12,610 nucleotides of DNA from an uncultured Lachnospiraceae bacterium (GCA_902796375.1 CADBOW010000097.1:1-12610), one strand, 5' to 3'; shown: positions 1-7,966, counted from the first letter of the stretch. Notes: a model not told the origin generated them from the letters alone. Translations and numbers: made by a program.

Positions 1-1
1 C

Positions 2-397
2 GGCCAGGCATTCCTGGAGCTGCACCCCACAAAGTACGGTGAGGAGCTGGTTAAGAAGATGCAGAAGAACGGCGCTAAGGCTTACCTGGTAAATACTGGC
101 TGGAACGGAACAGGCAAGCGTATCTCCATTCCGGATACCCGTGGTATCATCGATGCTATCCTGAACGGCGATATCAAGAAGGCTCCGACAAAGAAGATCC
201 CGTTCTTCGATTTCGAAGTACCGACAGAGCTTCCGGGCGTATCCACAGAGATTCTGGATCCCCGCGATACCTACGCAGATGCTGCTGAGTGGGAAGAGAA
301 GGCTAAGGATCTGGCAGGCCGTTTCATCAAGAACTTCAAGAAGTATGAGACCAACGAGGCCGGTAAGGCACTGGTTGCTGCAGGTCCGCAGATCTAA
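2..397 (+). CDS. pckA: Phosphoenolpyruvate carboxykinase (ATP), C-terminal 131 residues
   Basis: The reading frame is open from the left edge of the window, so only the 3' end of the gene is present; the family is about 520-540 residues long. ATP-type PEP carboxykinase interconverts oxaloacetate plus ATP and PEP plus CO2 plus ADP in the cytosol. In fermenting anaerobes it often runs towards oxaloacetate and succinate. The fragment has the family's late signature NTGWNGTGKRISI followed by DTR, which contains the conserved nucleotide-binding Arg and Thr. It continues with the typical PTELPGV and ILDPRDTY segments and ends in the familiar LVAAGP-type tail. All four Arg codons in the fragment are CGT or CGC, unlike the CGG-rich genes downstream, as expected of a highly expressed central-metabolism gene. 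A strong terminator follows 33 bp after the stop, so it is transcribed separately from the genes to its right. The identity is very secure; the 5' part lies outside the window. Confidence 0.97.
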   Translation, partial: GQAFLELHPTKYGEELVKKMQKNGAKAYLVNTGWNGTGKRISIPDTRGIIDAILNGDIKKAPTKKIPFFDFEVPTELPGVSTEILDPRDTYADAAEWEEKAKDLAGRFIKNFKKYETNEAGKALVAAGPQI

Positions 398-430
398 TTC
401 AGACATAAGGTAAAAAGCTTATGAAATAAC

Positions 431-474
431 AGAGACGGTTGCTCCGTGCATGCACAGGCAGCCGTCTCTTTTTT
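431..474 (+). terminator. Rho-independent terminator of pckA
   Basis: AGAGACGG at 431-438 pairs perfectly with CCGTCTCT at 462-469. Weaker pairing continues inward (GC at 441-442 with GC at 458-459). The stem is followed at once by a T tract at 468-474. It lies 33 bp after the pckA stop and points the same way, so it is a classic intrinsic terminator. Confidence 0.9.
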
Positions 475-476
475 CC

Positions 477-504
477 TTGCATTTTAATGTAGGTTCAGTT
501 ACAG
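477..504 (+). promoter_or_regulatory. Possible sigma-A-type promoter for the M6 peptidase
   Basis: TTGCAT at 477-482 and TACAGT at 499-504 are separated by 16 bp. The -35 match is good and the -10 match is only fair. It begins in the tail of the pckA terminator and lies about 35 bp upstream of the peptidase start. The gene needs its own promoter because the terminator isolates it, but this exact site is only a candidate. Confidence 0.35.
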
Positions 505-538
505 TTAAAAGAGAGAAAAGAAGAAACGGAGGCCGCAA

Positions 539-2686
539 ATGATAAAACGTGTGATTCGGATTCTGTGTATGCTCCTTTGCGTGACCGCAGGGGTTCTTTT
601 TATGCAGAAAACCGTATATGCCGTTCCCGCCAGCCCGGATTCCGACTGGGAAGGAGAGGAAGGCAAATGCAGATCCCATCTGGTGGGTGAGATGGTTACC
701 CTGGAGTCTCTGGAAGAGAGTGACGAAGCTGCGGAGCAGGAGCAGACGGGGAGGGCCGGGAGCAGTGCGGCGGAAACCTCCGGGAAAATGATGGCTTCCG
801 CGAAGAGTAAGCGGAAGGAGATACCGCTGATCGTTATTGTTGTGGGCTTTTCACAGCCGACGGGTATCTTCACGGAAGGAATCCATTATCAGGCGGGCTT
901 TGACTGGGCGGAGACCATTTTTGAAGGCGAGAAGTCGTTGACACAGTATTACTCGAATATGTCTCTGGGGAAGTTTACCTTTGTTCCTGCAAAGGAAACC
1001 AGTGCGTATAAAAAGGGAGGAAATTACAATACGGCGGATGCAAAGAATGACGGCATCATTCATGTGACGCTGGATATGGCTCATGGAGCCTGGACCGGAA
1101 AGTCCACGAAGGCATCCACTCAGACGGAATTTCAGATGGTCAGCCAGGCCTTCAAGGCGGCAGGAAAGTACATTAATTTCGGGAAATACGACAGAAATAA
1201 GGATGGGAAGCTGGGGAAGAATGAGCTTGCGATCTGTTTCATAGCGGCAGGCTTTGAAGCGGCGGCCGCACCGAAGAGTCTTCCCTATGGTGCAACCGCC
1301 TATCTTTGGGCTCATGCATGGGGCCTGGAGGATATGAAGAAGAATTTCAACCTCAGTGATCCGATTCCGAAATCCGGCGGAGTGAAGCCGGATGCATTCA
1401 TAGTAATGTCTGAGATCGAAAAGATCGTCACCAAGGCAGATGGCAGCGCAGTGGCGGTACAGGCCGGCCTCGGAACGGTATCCCATGAGCTGGGACACTA
1501 TCTGGGACTCCCCGATCTGTATGATACCACGTATTCGACCCGGCGGGAATGGAGCGAATATGGAGTGGGTGACCTGAGCCTGATGGCTGACGGGCCCTGG
1601 GGGAAGGATCCGGACGGGAATTCTGCCGTATATTCTCTGGATGTGTGGTCCAGATATAAGCTTGGCTGGATCAAGCCGATCACGGTCTCCGGAAATGGGA
1701 CCTATAAGGTTACGGCCCAGAATTACGAATCCGAAGATCCGTCGGTTCAGGTGGCCCGGATCACTACGGCCCGAAAGAATGAATACTATCTGGTGGAAAA
1801 CCATCTGTTCACCGGATGGGATGAAGGAATGCGGAATGCCTTCAGCCTCACTTTGGATTCCGGCAAGACTTATAAGTCCAACGGCGGGGTAGTGATCTGG
1901 CATATCGATGAGGAAATCTGTAAGCAGTATGATGACTATCAGATGGTAAATTCCACTGACCATCGCCCCGGAGTCATGGTCCTGTATCCGGAGCGGGAAT
2001 GGAACGGGAAATATACATTTATCCGTGAGTACGAGAAGGGCAGCGTATCCACCTATCCCTTCCTGGAATCCCGGATCCTGGCAGGACAGTATAAGAAGCT
2101 GGCCGCCGGCTTTTACCTGCCGTATTACGGAGACGGAAGCTTTGCGGATTATCTGGCCGGAAGATATGATTCCTGTATTAAGTTCAAATACATTTCCGGA
2201 AGCGGAAATTCCGCAAAATTCAAGATCAAAATGGATCATACGCCGGCCATCGATCTGGAGATCGAGAACCGCAAACCGGCGACCGTAAAGAGAGCCGGAA
2301 GCTATGAGAAGGTAAGATACTGTTCGGTCTGCGGGCAGGAGCTGAAGCGGGTAAAATGCGTCCAGCCGAAGCTTCCCACCGGATGGAAGAAGAAGGCCGG
2401 GAAGAAGTATTACTACGATAAAACAGGGAAGCTGTCCAAAGGCTGGAAGAAGATTTCCGGTAAATGGTATTACTTTAATAAAAAAGGCGTCATGCAGACC
2501 GGATGGATGAAGTCAGGAGGAAAATGGTACTACCTGAAGAAGAACGGCATCATGACCGTCGGATGGATTAAGATCGGCGGGAAATGGTATTATATGGATT
2601 CGTCCGGGGTGATGGTGACCGGATCCCTGTGGATCGGAGGAAAGCTGTATCAGTTCGGAGGTAACGGCGTGTGCCTGAATCCGTAA
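539..2686 (+). CDS. Secreted M6-family zinc metallopeptidase with C-terminal GW-type cell-surface-binding repeats
   Basis: The protein has 715 residues and is probably exported and held on the cell surface. Residues 1-28 form a signal peptide (basic start, hydrophobic core, VYA cleavage site), followed by a Ser/Glu-rich, probably pro-region to about residue 95. The peptidase domain has the zinc site HELGHYLGLPD at 316-326 (H316, E317, H320 and a metzincin-like Asp326), with a Met-turn candidate at M349 in SLMADG. An EF-hand-like calcium loop, DRNKDGKLGKNE, is at 218-229. A short Cys-containing segment (C595, C598, C607) precedes five units of about 20 residues, starting near 615, 635, 655, 675 and 695, of the pattern GW-x-GGKWYY-x-G. 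These resemble choline/glucan-binding repeats. M6 peptidases (immune inhibitor A, PrtV type) degrade host or environmental proteins; the substrate here is unknown. GGAGG at 528-532 sets the ATG start. Peptidase class is secure; the repeat ligand is inferred. Confidence 0.9.
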   Translation: MIKRVIRILCMLLCVTAGVLFMQKTVYAVPASPDSDWEGEEGKCRSHLVGEMVTLESLEESDEAAEQEQTGRAGSSAAETSGKMMASAKSKRKEIPLIVIVVGFSQPTGIFTEGIHYQAGFDWAETIFEGEKSLTQYYSNMSLGKFTFVPAKETSAYKKGGNYNTADAKNDGIIHVTLDMAHGAWTGKSTKASTQTEFQMVSQAFKAAGKYINFGKYDRNKDGKLGKNELAICFIAAGFEAAAAPKSLPYGATAYLWAHAWGLEDMKKNFNLSDPIPKSGGVKPDAFIVMSEIEKIVTKADGSAVAVQAGLGTVSHELGHYLGLPDLYDTTYSTRREWSEYGVGDLSLMADGPWGKDPDGNSAVYSLDVWSRYKLGWIKPITVSGNGTYKVTAQNYESEDPSVQVARITTARKNEYYLVENHLFTGWDEGMRNAFSLTLDSGKTYKSNGGVVIWHIDEEICKQYDDYQMVNSTDHRPGVMVLYPEREWNGKYTFIREYEKGSVSTYPFLESRILAGQYKKLAAGFYLPYYGDGSFADYLAGRYDSCIKFKYISGSGNSAKFKIKMDHTPAIDLEIENRKPATVKRAGSYEKVRYCSVCGQELKRVKCVQPKLPTGWKKKAGKKYYYDKTGKLSKGWKKISGKWYYFNKKGVMQTGWMKSGGKWYYLKKNGIMTVGWIKIGGKWYYMDSSGVMVTGSLWIGGKLYQFGGNGVCLNP

Positions 2687-2702
2687 TTCACGGGACCCGC
2701 TC

Positions 2703-2730
2703 CTTTCCGACTTTCGGAAGGTTCCTCTTT
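2703..2730 (+). terminator. Weak intrinsic terminator after the M6 peptidase
   Basis: Bases 2703-2710 pair with 2714-2721 (eight pairs, one of them G-T) around a 3-base loop. The following tract TTCCTCTTT is T-rich but interrupted. It lies 16 bp beyond the peptidase stop. It would be a modest terminator, and its end overlaps the proposed -35 of the next transcript. Confidence 0.5.
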
Positions 2731-2756
2731 GATAATCATAAAAAGTATGATAAAAT
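2729..2756 (+). promoter_or_regulatory. Probable sigma-A-type promoter for the pyrophosphatase-degV unit
   Basis: TTGATA at 2729-2734 and TAAAAT at 2751-2756 have a 16-bp spacer in an AT-rich patch that stands out from the GC-rich coding sequence on both sides. The distance to the start codon at 2804 leaves a leader of about 40 bases. A GGAGGG ribosome-binding site is at 2791-2796. Confidence 0.6.
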
Positions 2757-2803
2757 AAGTCGTTACATTTACTATCAGACAGACGAGTACGGAGGGATAG
2801 CGT

Positions 2804-4456
2804 ATGGCCAGATATGAAAGTCCGGTCTTTATCATCGGTCATAAAAATCCGGATACGGATTCCATAGCTGCCGCGATCGCCTATGGGTATCTGAAAGCTG
2901 AGACGGATGATCAGGTCTTCATCCCGGCCCGCTGCGGAAATATCAGCAGCGAGACACAGTATGTCCTGGACCGGTTCGGGTTCAAGCCTCCGCGGTTTAT
3001 CGGTGATGTCCGCACCCAGGTGCGGGATATGGAGATGCGGAGGATCGACGGGGTCTCCGAGGGTATGTCTCTCAGAGATGCATGGAAGATCATGAAGGAA
3101 AATGAGGTTGTGACTCTGTGTATCACGGAGAACAAGCTTCTGAAGGGCCTGATCACCACAGGAGATATCATGGAGTCCTATATGGGGTCCTATGAGTCCA
3201 ATACCCTTTCCTCGGCGAAAACCGTTTATCGGAATATCGTCAGTACTCTGGACGGAGAGCTTCTGGAGGGAGATATCAATGATGTGCAGACCGAGGGAAA
3301 GGTCCTGATCGGCGCAGGAACGCCGGATGCCATGGAGAAGCAGATCGCACCCCATGATATCGTGATCCTGGGTGACCGGTACGAATCCCATTTCTGTGCC
3401 ATCGAAATGGAAGCGGACTGCATCATCGTCTGCGGTGGAGCCAATGTGACGGAAACCATCCGGAAGCATGCCCGGGAACGGGGCTGCAAGATCATCCGGA
3501 CCAGGCACAGTACATTTACGGTGGCACGTCTGATCTATCAGAGTATGCCCATCCGGTATTTCATGCGGTCGAAGGATCTGATCACCTTCCGCATGGATGA
3601 ATACATAGAGGATATTCTTCCGCTGATGGCTTCCACACGGCATAGATATTTCCCGGTGGTAAATACCGAAGGCAGGTATAAGGGCATGGTCAGCCGACGG
3701 AATTTCCTGGGAGCGACCAAGAAGAAAGTGATCCTGGTGGATCATAATGAAAAGTCACAGGCAGTGAACGGTATTGAATCCGCGGATCTGCTGGAGATCA
3801 TAGATCATCACAGGCTGGGCACCATTGCAACCTCCAGACCGGTGTTCTTCCGAAATCAGCCGGTGGGCTGCACGTGTACCATCATTTACCAGATGTTCTG
3901 GGATGAAGGGATTGATATCCCGAAGGACATCGCCGGACTTATGCTGGCGGCCATCATTTCCGACACACTGCTTTATCGTTCTCCCACCTGCACCCAGGCA
4001 GACCGGGTTGCCGGCGAGGGGCTGGCACAGATTGCAGGTGTGGACCCGGAGGAATTGGCGAAGGCCATGTTCACCGCAGGCAGTGATGTGGGCGATAAGA
4101 GCGCATCGGAGATCCTGCATCAGGATTTCAAGCGCTTCATGGTAGGAGATCATACAGTTGCAGTCGGTCAGATCAGTACGATGGATTCCAATGAAGTGGA
4201 ACTGATCCGGGAACGGCTGGAACCGGAATTCGACGAGCTTCGGGAACGGGAAAATGTAGATATGCTGTTCTTCATGATCACCAATATTCTGCAGGAATCC
4301 TCAGATGTACTGTTCTCCGGATCCAAGGCGGAGATCATTCTGGAGGCCGGGTTCAATGTGACATCCAGAGATCATAGAATGGTACGGCTTCCGGGCGTGG
4401 TTTCCCGGAAGAAACAGATGCTTCCGACCATCACAGGCACGATAGAATTACAATAA
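2804..4456 (+). CDS. ppaC: Family II manganese-dependent inorganic pyrophosphatase with CBS and DRTGG regulatory domains
   Basis: The 550-residue product hydrolyses pyrophosphate to phosphate in the cytosol and so pulls biosynthetic reactions forward. The DHH phosphoesterase core is split. The N-terminal metal motif GHKNPDTDS is at 12-20 (H13, D17, D19). The core resumes after the insert with VDHN (D313-H314-N315) and IDHH (D334-H335-H336), and the DHHA2 part ends with the active-site motif SRKKQ at 534-538. The insert of roughly residues 65-305 holds a first CBS motif, a DRTGG-like domain and a second CBS motif, the layout of CBS-PPases, which are about 550 residues against about 310 for the plain enzyme. 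In characterised relatives, AMP and ADP inhibit while ATP or diadenosine polyphosphates activate through the CBS domains; that regulation is inferred here. GGAGGG at 2791-2796 fixes the ATG. degV starts 14 bp downstream, so the two are probably co-transcribed. Confidence 0.95.
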   Translation: MARYESPVFIIGHKNPDTDSIAAAIAYGYLKAETDDQVFIPARCGNISSETQYVLDRFGFKPPRFIGDVRTQVRDMEMRRIDGVSEGMSLRDAWKIMKENEVVTLCITENKLLKGLITTGDIMESYMGSYESNTLSSAKTVYRNIVSTLDGELLEGDINDVQTEGKVLIGAGTPDAMEKQIAPHDIVILGDRYESHFCAIEMEADCIIVCGGANVTETIRKHARERGCKIIRTRHSTFTVARLIYQSMPIRYFMRSKDLITFRMDEYIEDILPLMASTRHRYFPVVNTEGRYKGMVSRRNFLGATKKKVILVDHNEKSQAVNGIESADLLEIIDHHRLGTIATSRPVFFRNQPVGCTCTIIYQMFWDEGIDIPKDIAGLMLAAIISDTLLYRSPTCTQADRVAGEGLAQIAGVDPEELAKAMFTAGSDVGDKSASEILHQDFKRFMVGDHTVAVGQISTMDSNEVELIRERLEPEFDELRERENVDMLFFMITNILQESSDVLFSGSKAEIILEAGFNVTSRDHRMVRLPGVVSRKKQMLPTITGTIELQ

Positions 4457-4470
4457 CCAGGGGGGCTAAG

Positions 4471-5358
4471 ATGGCTGAGTTTACATTATTTACCGACGTG
4501 AATACGGATGTACATCCCGTATATGCTGAGAGAGAAGGGATCATCATTCTTCCGCAGTACTACTATTTTGAAGACGGAGTGGTATACGGTGATGAGATCG
4601 TTCTGGATGAGGAGACCTTCTACCGTCGGCTGGCGGAGGGAGAAACCGCAAAATCCACGGGATGTAATCCGGATCGTGTGCGCCGGACCTTTGAGGCAGA
4701 GCTGAAGAAGGGAAAGGATATTCTGGCAATCATCTGTTCCTCCGGCCTTTCCGGCAGCTTCAGTACCTGTTATACAGTGGGTGAGGAGCTGGCAGCGGAA
4801 TATCCGGATCGGAAGATCATCGTTATGGATTCCCTGAATGAATCCTCCGGAGCAGGCCTGATGCTCTATGTTGCGAGAGACATGCAGAAGGAAGGCAGGA
4901 CCATGGAGGAGATCCGGGATTATATCGAATCCGTGAAGCAGAACTTCCAGGGCATGTTCATTGTGGATGATCTGAAATATCTGGTGCGGGGCGGACGGCT
5001 GTCAGCCTTCAGCGGAGCCTTCGGCACCATGCTGGACATCAAGCCGATCCTATATCTGAATGAGGAAGGGAAGATCGTACCCCTGAAGAAGGTTCGTACC
5101 AGAAAAAGAGCCATCAACGAGCTACTTCGGATCGCAAAGGAAATGGAACCGGATCCCATCTATATCTGCACGGCCTATACCTACGACAAGACAGCGGCGG
5201 AGGAGCTGGCAGACCGTATCCGGGATGAGCTGGGAATCGAGATAGACCGGGAAGTGAAGATCGTAATGATCAACAATACCATTGGAGCACATACAGGACC
5301 GAACGCACTGGGATTGGGCTTCCTGGCACGCAGGAAGCTGTCGGAGATAAATGTGTAA
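4471..5358 (+). CDS. DegV-family fatty-acid-binding protein with a divergent N-terminal motif
   Basis: The protein is 295 residues long, normal for the family. DegV proteins bind a long-chain fatty acid in a buried pocket; in FakA/FakB systems they present it to a kinase for acyl-phosphate formation and phospholipid synthesis. Family landmarks are the KSTGCNP segment at 61-67 (usually TSQPS-like), SSGLSGSF at 90-97, the RGGRLS motif at 173-178 and HTGP at 274-277. These supply the Ser/Thr, Arg and His residues that usually contact the fatty-acid carboxylate. The start of the protein, FTDVNTDVHP, replaces the usual DS(S/T)xDLP motif, so this is a divergent paralogue. No FakA kinase gene is nearby. 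It sits 14 bp after the pyrophosphatase gene behind a strong AGGGGGG ribosome-binding site, so probably in the same operon. Family membership is secure; lipid preference and pathway are unknown. Confidence 0.9.
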   Translation: MAEFTLFTDVNTDVHPVYAEREGIIILPQYYYFEDGVVYGDEIVLDEETFYRRLAEGETAKSTGCNPDRVRRTFEAELKKGKDILAIICSSGLSGSFSTCYTVGEELAAEYPDRKIIVMDSLNESSGAGLMLYVARDMQKEGRTMEEIRDYIESVKQNFQGMFIVDDLKYLVRGGRLSAFSGAFGTMLDIKPILYLNEEGKIVPLKKVRTRKRAINELLRIAKEMEPDPIYICTAYTYDKTAAEELADRIRDELGIEIDREVKIVMINNTIGAHTGPNALGLGFLARRKLSEINV

Positions 5359-5362
5359 TGAA

Positions 5363-5386
5363 GTGGCCGTGCATATGCGCGGCCAT
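5363..5386 (+). terminator. Strong hairpin between degV and hydE: weak terminator or attenuator
   Basis: Bases 5363-5372 pair with 5377-5386 over ten base pairs (two G-T) around the four-base loop ATAT. The sequence after it, TTCCTACTTT, is only partly T-rich. The hairpin starts 5 bp after the degV stop and ends 25 bp before hydE. It could end the ppaC-degV transcript or only reduce read-through into the hyd genes. I see no convincing promoter between it and hydE. Confidence 0.5.
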
Positions 5387-5410
5387 TTCCTACTTTGATA
5401 AGGCGGGAAA

Positions 5411-6454
5411 ATGATGGATTCTCCTTTAAAACTGATCGATGGATTATCCGGGGGGAGAAAGCTCACCCGGGAGGAATACCTGACGCTGATCCGGGAAAGG
5501 GATCAGGTCCGCGAAACGGCTGCGGAAAGAGCCTGTGGGGTCAGGAACTCCCATTACGGGAACCGGGTATTCATCCGCGGACTGATCGAATTTACAAATT
5601 ACTGCAGGAATAACTGCTATTACTGCGGGATCCGGGCCGGGAATCCGAAGGCGGATCGGTATCGTCTGTCACCGGAGGAGATCCTGACGGTGGCGGAGGA
5701 GGGTTACAGGCTGGGATTTCGGACCGTGGTACTTCAGGGAGGAGAGGATCCGGGATTTTCGGAGGAGATGCTGGAGGAACTGGTCCGGAAGCTGAAAGCA
5801 CAGCGCCCCGACCGGGCGGTGACACTATCCTTCGGAGAACACAGCTCCGAGACCTTCCGGAAATGGAAGGAGGCCGGGGCGGACCGGTATCTGCTCCGAC
5901 ATGAGACCATCAATCCGGAGCATTATGCGTCGCTTCATCCGAAGGAAATGTCCTACGAACACAGGATCCAATGCCTGAGGGATCTGAGATCCCTGGGATA
6001 TCAGGTGGGAGCGGGCTTCATGGTGGGATCGCCGGGGCAGACGGAAGAGGATCTTGCGCAGGAAATGCTGTTCCTTCGGGAATTCAGACCGGAAATGGTG
6101 GGGATCGGTCCATTTCTCCCGCATCAGGATACTCCCTTCGCGGAGGAAACTGCGGGCAGCGCGGAACTGACCACCTTTCTGTTGTCGCTGATCCGGCTTA
6201 CCCTTCCCCGGGTACTGCTTCCTGCCACAACGGCACTGGGCACCGCGGATGCGGAAGGGCGTGAAAAGGGAATCCTGGCAGGCGCAAATGTGGTGATGCC
6301 GAATCTGTCCCCGGCAGGGGTGAGAGAGAAATACATGCTGTATGATCATAAGATCTGTACCGGAGAGGAGGCGGCGCAATGCAGCGCCTGTCTTGCGGGA
6401 CGGATCCGAAGCACCGGATGTGAGATAGTAGTTGACAGAGGAGATCCGGCATAG
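5411..6454 (+). CDS. hydE: [FeFe]-hydrogenase maturase HydE, radical SAM enzyme
   Basis: HydE is a cytosolic radical SAM enzyme that acts on the Fe(CO)2(CN)-cysteine synthon made by HydG, a step in building the [2Fe] subcluster of the H-cluster. The 347-residue protein is of normal length. The radical SAM cluster motif is C65-x3-C69-x2-C72 within FTNYCRNNCYYCGIRAGN, typical of HydE. The VLQGGEDPGF segment follows in the SAM-binding barrel. Near the C-terminus C316-x7-C324-x2-C327 matches the accessory cluster site seen in some HydE proteins, which is not essential in the Thermotoga enzyme. ATG codons at 5411 and 5414 are both possible; the weak GGCGGG at 5402-5407 gives better spacing to the second. 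hydG follows after 39 bp, and the order hydE-hydG-hydF supports a single transcription unit. Confidence 0.96.
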   Translation: MMDSPLKLIDGLSGGRKLTREEYLTLIRERDQVRETAAERACGVRNSHYGNRVFIRGLIEFTNYCRNNCYYCGIRAGNPKADRYRLSPEEILTVAEEGYRLGFRTVVLQGGEDPGFSEEMLEELVRKLKAQRPDRAVTLSFGEHSSETFRKWKEAGADRYLLRHETINPEHYASLHPKEMSYEHRIQCLRDLRSLGYQVGAGFMVGSPGQTEEDLAQEMLFLREFRPEMVGIGPFLPHQDTPFAEETAGSAELTTFLLSLIRLTLPRVLLPATTALGTADAEGREKGILAGANVVMPNLSPAGVREKYMLYDHKICTGEEAAQCSACLAGRIRSTGCEIVVDRGDPA

Positions 6455-6479
6455 AACCGGAGAGACGAACGGAAATCGT

Positions 6480-6496
6480 AGGAGGAACTGAAAGTG
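6480..6496 (+). promoter_or_regulatory. Ribosome-binding site and GTG start of hydG
   Basis: AGGAGG at 6480-6485 lies eight bases before a GTG at 6494. The next in-frame ATG (6506) is too far from this site and would drop the first four residues. The start therefore appears to be GTG, unlike the ATG starts of its neighbours. Confidence 0.8.
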
Positions 6497-7912
6497 AAGT
6501 ATGATATGTATTCCATGAAGGCGGAAGAATTCATCAATGATGAAGAGATTCTGGAGACCATTGCCTATGCCGATGAGCATAAGAATGACCTTTCGCTGGT
6601 GGATGCCATTTTGGAGAAGGCCCGGCTGAGAAAGGGTCTGACACACAGAGAGGCCAGTGTGCTTCTGGCCTGTGATGACGAAGAGAAGGTGAATGAGATC
6701 TACGATCTGGCAGAACAGATCAAGAAGGATTTCTACGGAAACCGTATCGTTCTTTTTGCACCCCTCTACCTGTCCAACTATTGTGTAAACGGATGCCTTT
6801 ACTGTCCGTACCATCTGAAGAATCAGCATATTCCCCGGAAAAAGCTGACCCAGGAGGAGGTGGCGCGGGAGGTGATCGCCCTGCAGGATATGGGACATAA
6901 ACGTCTGGCCATTGAAGCCGGAGAGGATCCTGTGAACAATCCCATCGAGTATATCCTGGACTGCATCCATACCATATATTCCATTAAGCATAAAAACGGT
7001 GCCATTCGCCGGGTCAATGTGAATATCGCAGCCACCACGGTGGAGAATTATAAGAAGCTGCATGATGCGGGGATCGGGACCTACATTTTATTCCAGGAAA
7101 CCTATCATAAGGACAATTATGAGATACTGCATCCCACGGGACCGAAGCATAACTATGCCTATCATACCGAAGCCATGGACCGGGCCATGGAGGCGGGGAT
7201 CGATGATGTGGGGATCGGTGTGCTGTTCGGCCTGGATCATTATCGGTACGAATTCGCGGGACTGCTTATGCATGCGGAACATCTGGAGGCGGTTCACGGT
7301 GTAGGACCGCACACCATCAGCGTACCCAGGGTGAAGCCTGCGGATGATATCGATCCCACGGACTTCGATAATTCCCTGAGTGATGAGATGTTCTGCAAGA
7401 TCGCAGCCTGCATTCGGATCGCTGTTCCCTATACAGGCATGATCATTTCCACCAGGGAGACACCGGAGGTGAGAGAGAAGATCATCCGGCTGGGGGTCAG
7501 CCAGATCAGCGGGGGTTCCAGAACCTCTGTCGGCGGGTATGCGGAGGAGGAGCGGCCGCATGACACGGAGCAGTTCGACGTGTCCGACAACCGGACATTG
7601 GATGAGGTGGTTCACTGGCTGATGGAAGACGGCTACATACCTTCCTTCTGCACGGCGTGTTATCGGGAAGGACGGACGGGAGACCGGTTCATGGAGCTCT
7701 GCAAGTCCGGTCAGATCCAGAACTGCTGTCATCCGAATGCGCTGATGACCCTGAAGGAATTCCTGGAGGACTATGCTTCTCCGGAGACAAAATGTCTCGG
7801 AGAGGAAGTGATCGAAAGGGAGATCGGCACCATTCCCAAGGAGAAGGTGCAGGAGATCGTCCGTCAGCGGCTGGAAAAGATCGCCGACGGGGAGAGGGAT
7901 TTCCGATTCTGA
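6494..7912 (+). CDS. hydG: [FeFe]-hydrogenase maturase HydG, radical SAM tyrosine lyase
   Basis: HydG cleaves tyrosine with a 5'-deoxyadenosyl radical to p-cresol and dehydroglycine, and turns the latter into CO and cyanide bound to an iron-cysteine centre, the Fe(CO)2(CN) unit used by HydE. The 472-residue length is typical. The radical SAM motif is C97-x3-C101-x2-C104 within NYCVNGCLYCPYH, where the tyrosine-lyase relatives (ThiH, HydG) share surrounding residues. Further landmarks are FQETYH, SVPRVKPA and GGSRTSVGGY. The C-terminal extension that distinguishes HydG from ThiH is intact: C386-x2-C389-x22-C412, ligands of the auxiliary cluster with its dangler iron, where CO and cyanide form. 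All catalytic cysteines are thus present and the protein should be active. It is preceded by hydE (39 bp) and followed by hydF (106 bp gap with a hairpin). Confidence 0.97.
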   Translation: MKYDMYSMKAEEFINDEEILETIAYADEHKNDLSLVDAILEKARLRKGLTHREASVLLACDDEEKVNEIYDLAEQIKKDFYGNRIVLFAPLYLSNYCVNGCLYCPYHLKNQHIPRKKLTQEEVAREVIALQDMGHKRLAIEAGEDPVNNPIEYILDCIHTIYSIKHKNGAIRRVNVNIAATTVENYKKLHDAGIGTYILFQETYHKDNYEILHPTGPKHNYAYHTEAMDRAMEAGIDDVGIGVLFGLDHYRYEFAGLLMHAEHLEAVHGVGPHTISVPRVKPADDIDPTDFDNSLSDEMFCKIAACIRIAVPYTGMIISTRETPEVREKIIRLGVSQISGGSRTSVGGYAEEERPHDTEQFDVSDNRTLDEVVHWLMEDGYIPSFCTACYREGRTGDRFMELCKSGQIQNCCHPNALMTLKEFLEDYASPETKCLGEEVIEREIGTIPKEKVQEIVRQRLEKIADGERDFRF

Positions 7913-7966
7913 TCTCCGGGTCGTCCCTTGAGTTGCAGTAATGAGTTTTCCGTGAAAATGCAAGGC

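Noticed and set aside
851..2239. Reverse-strand open frame of 462 codons opposite the M6 peptidase
   Set aside because: It lies wholly over a convincing forward gene with catalytic motifs, has no recognisable domain, and arises from the GC-rich codon pattern of the forward strand.
2513..3745. Reverse-strand open frame of 410 codons spanning the peptidase end and the pyrophosphatase
   Set aside because: It crosses a terminator and promoter region, overlaps two well-supported forward genes and has a His/Asp-rich composition typical of antisense shadow frames.
5825..7063. Reverse-strand open frame of 412 codons opposite hydE and hydG
   Set aside because: Both forward genes have complete radical SAM motifs in frame; the reverse product resembles no known family.
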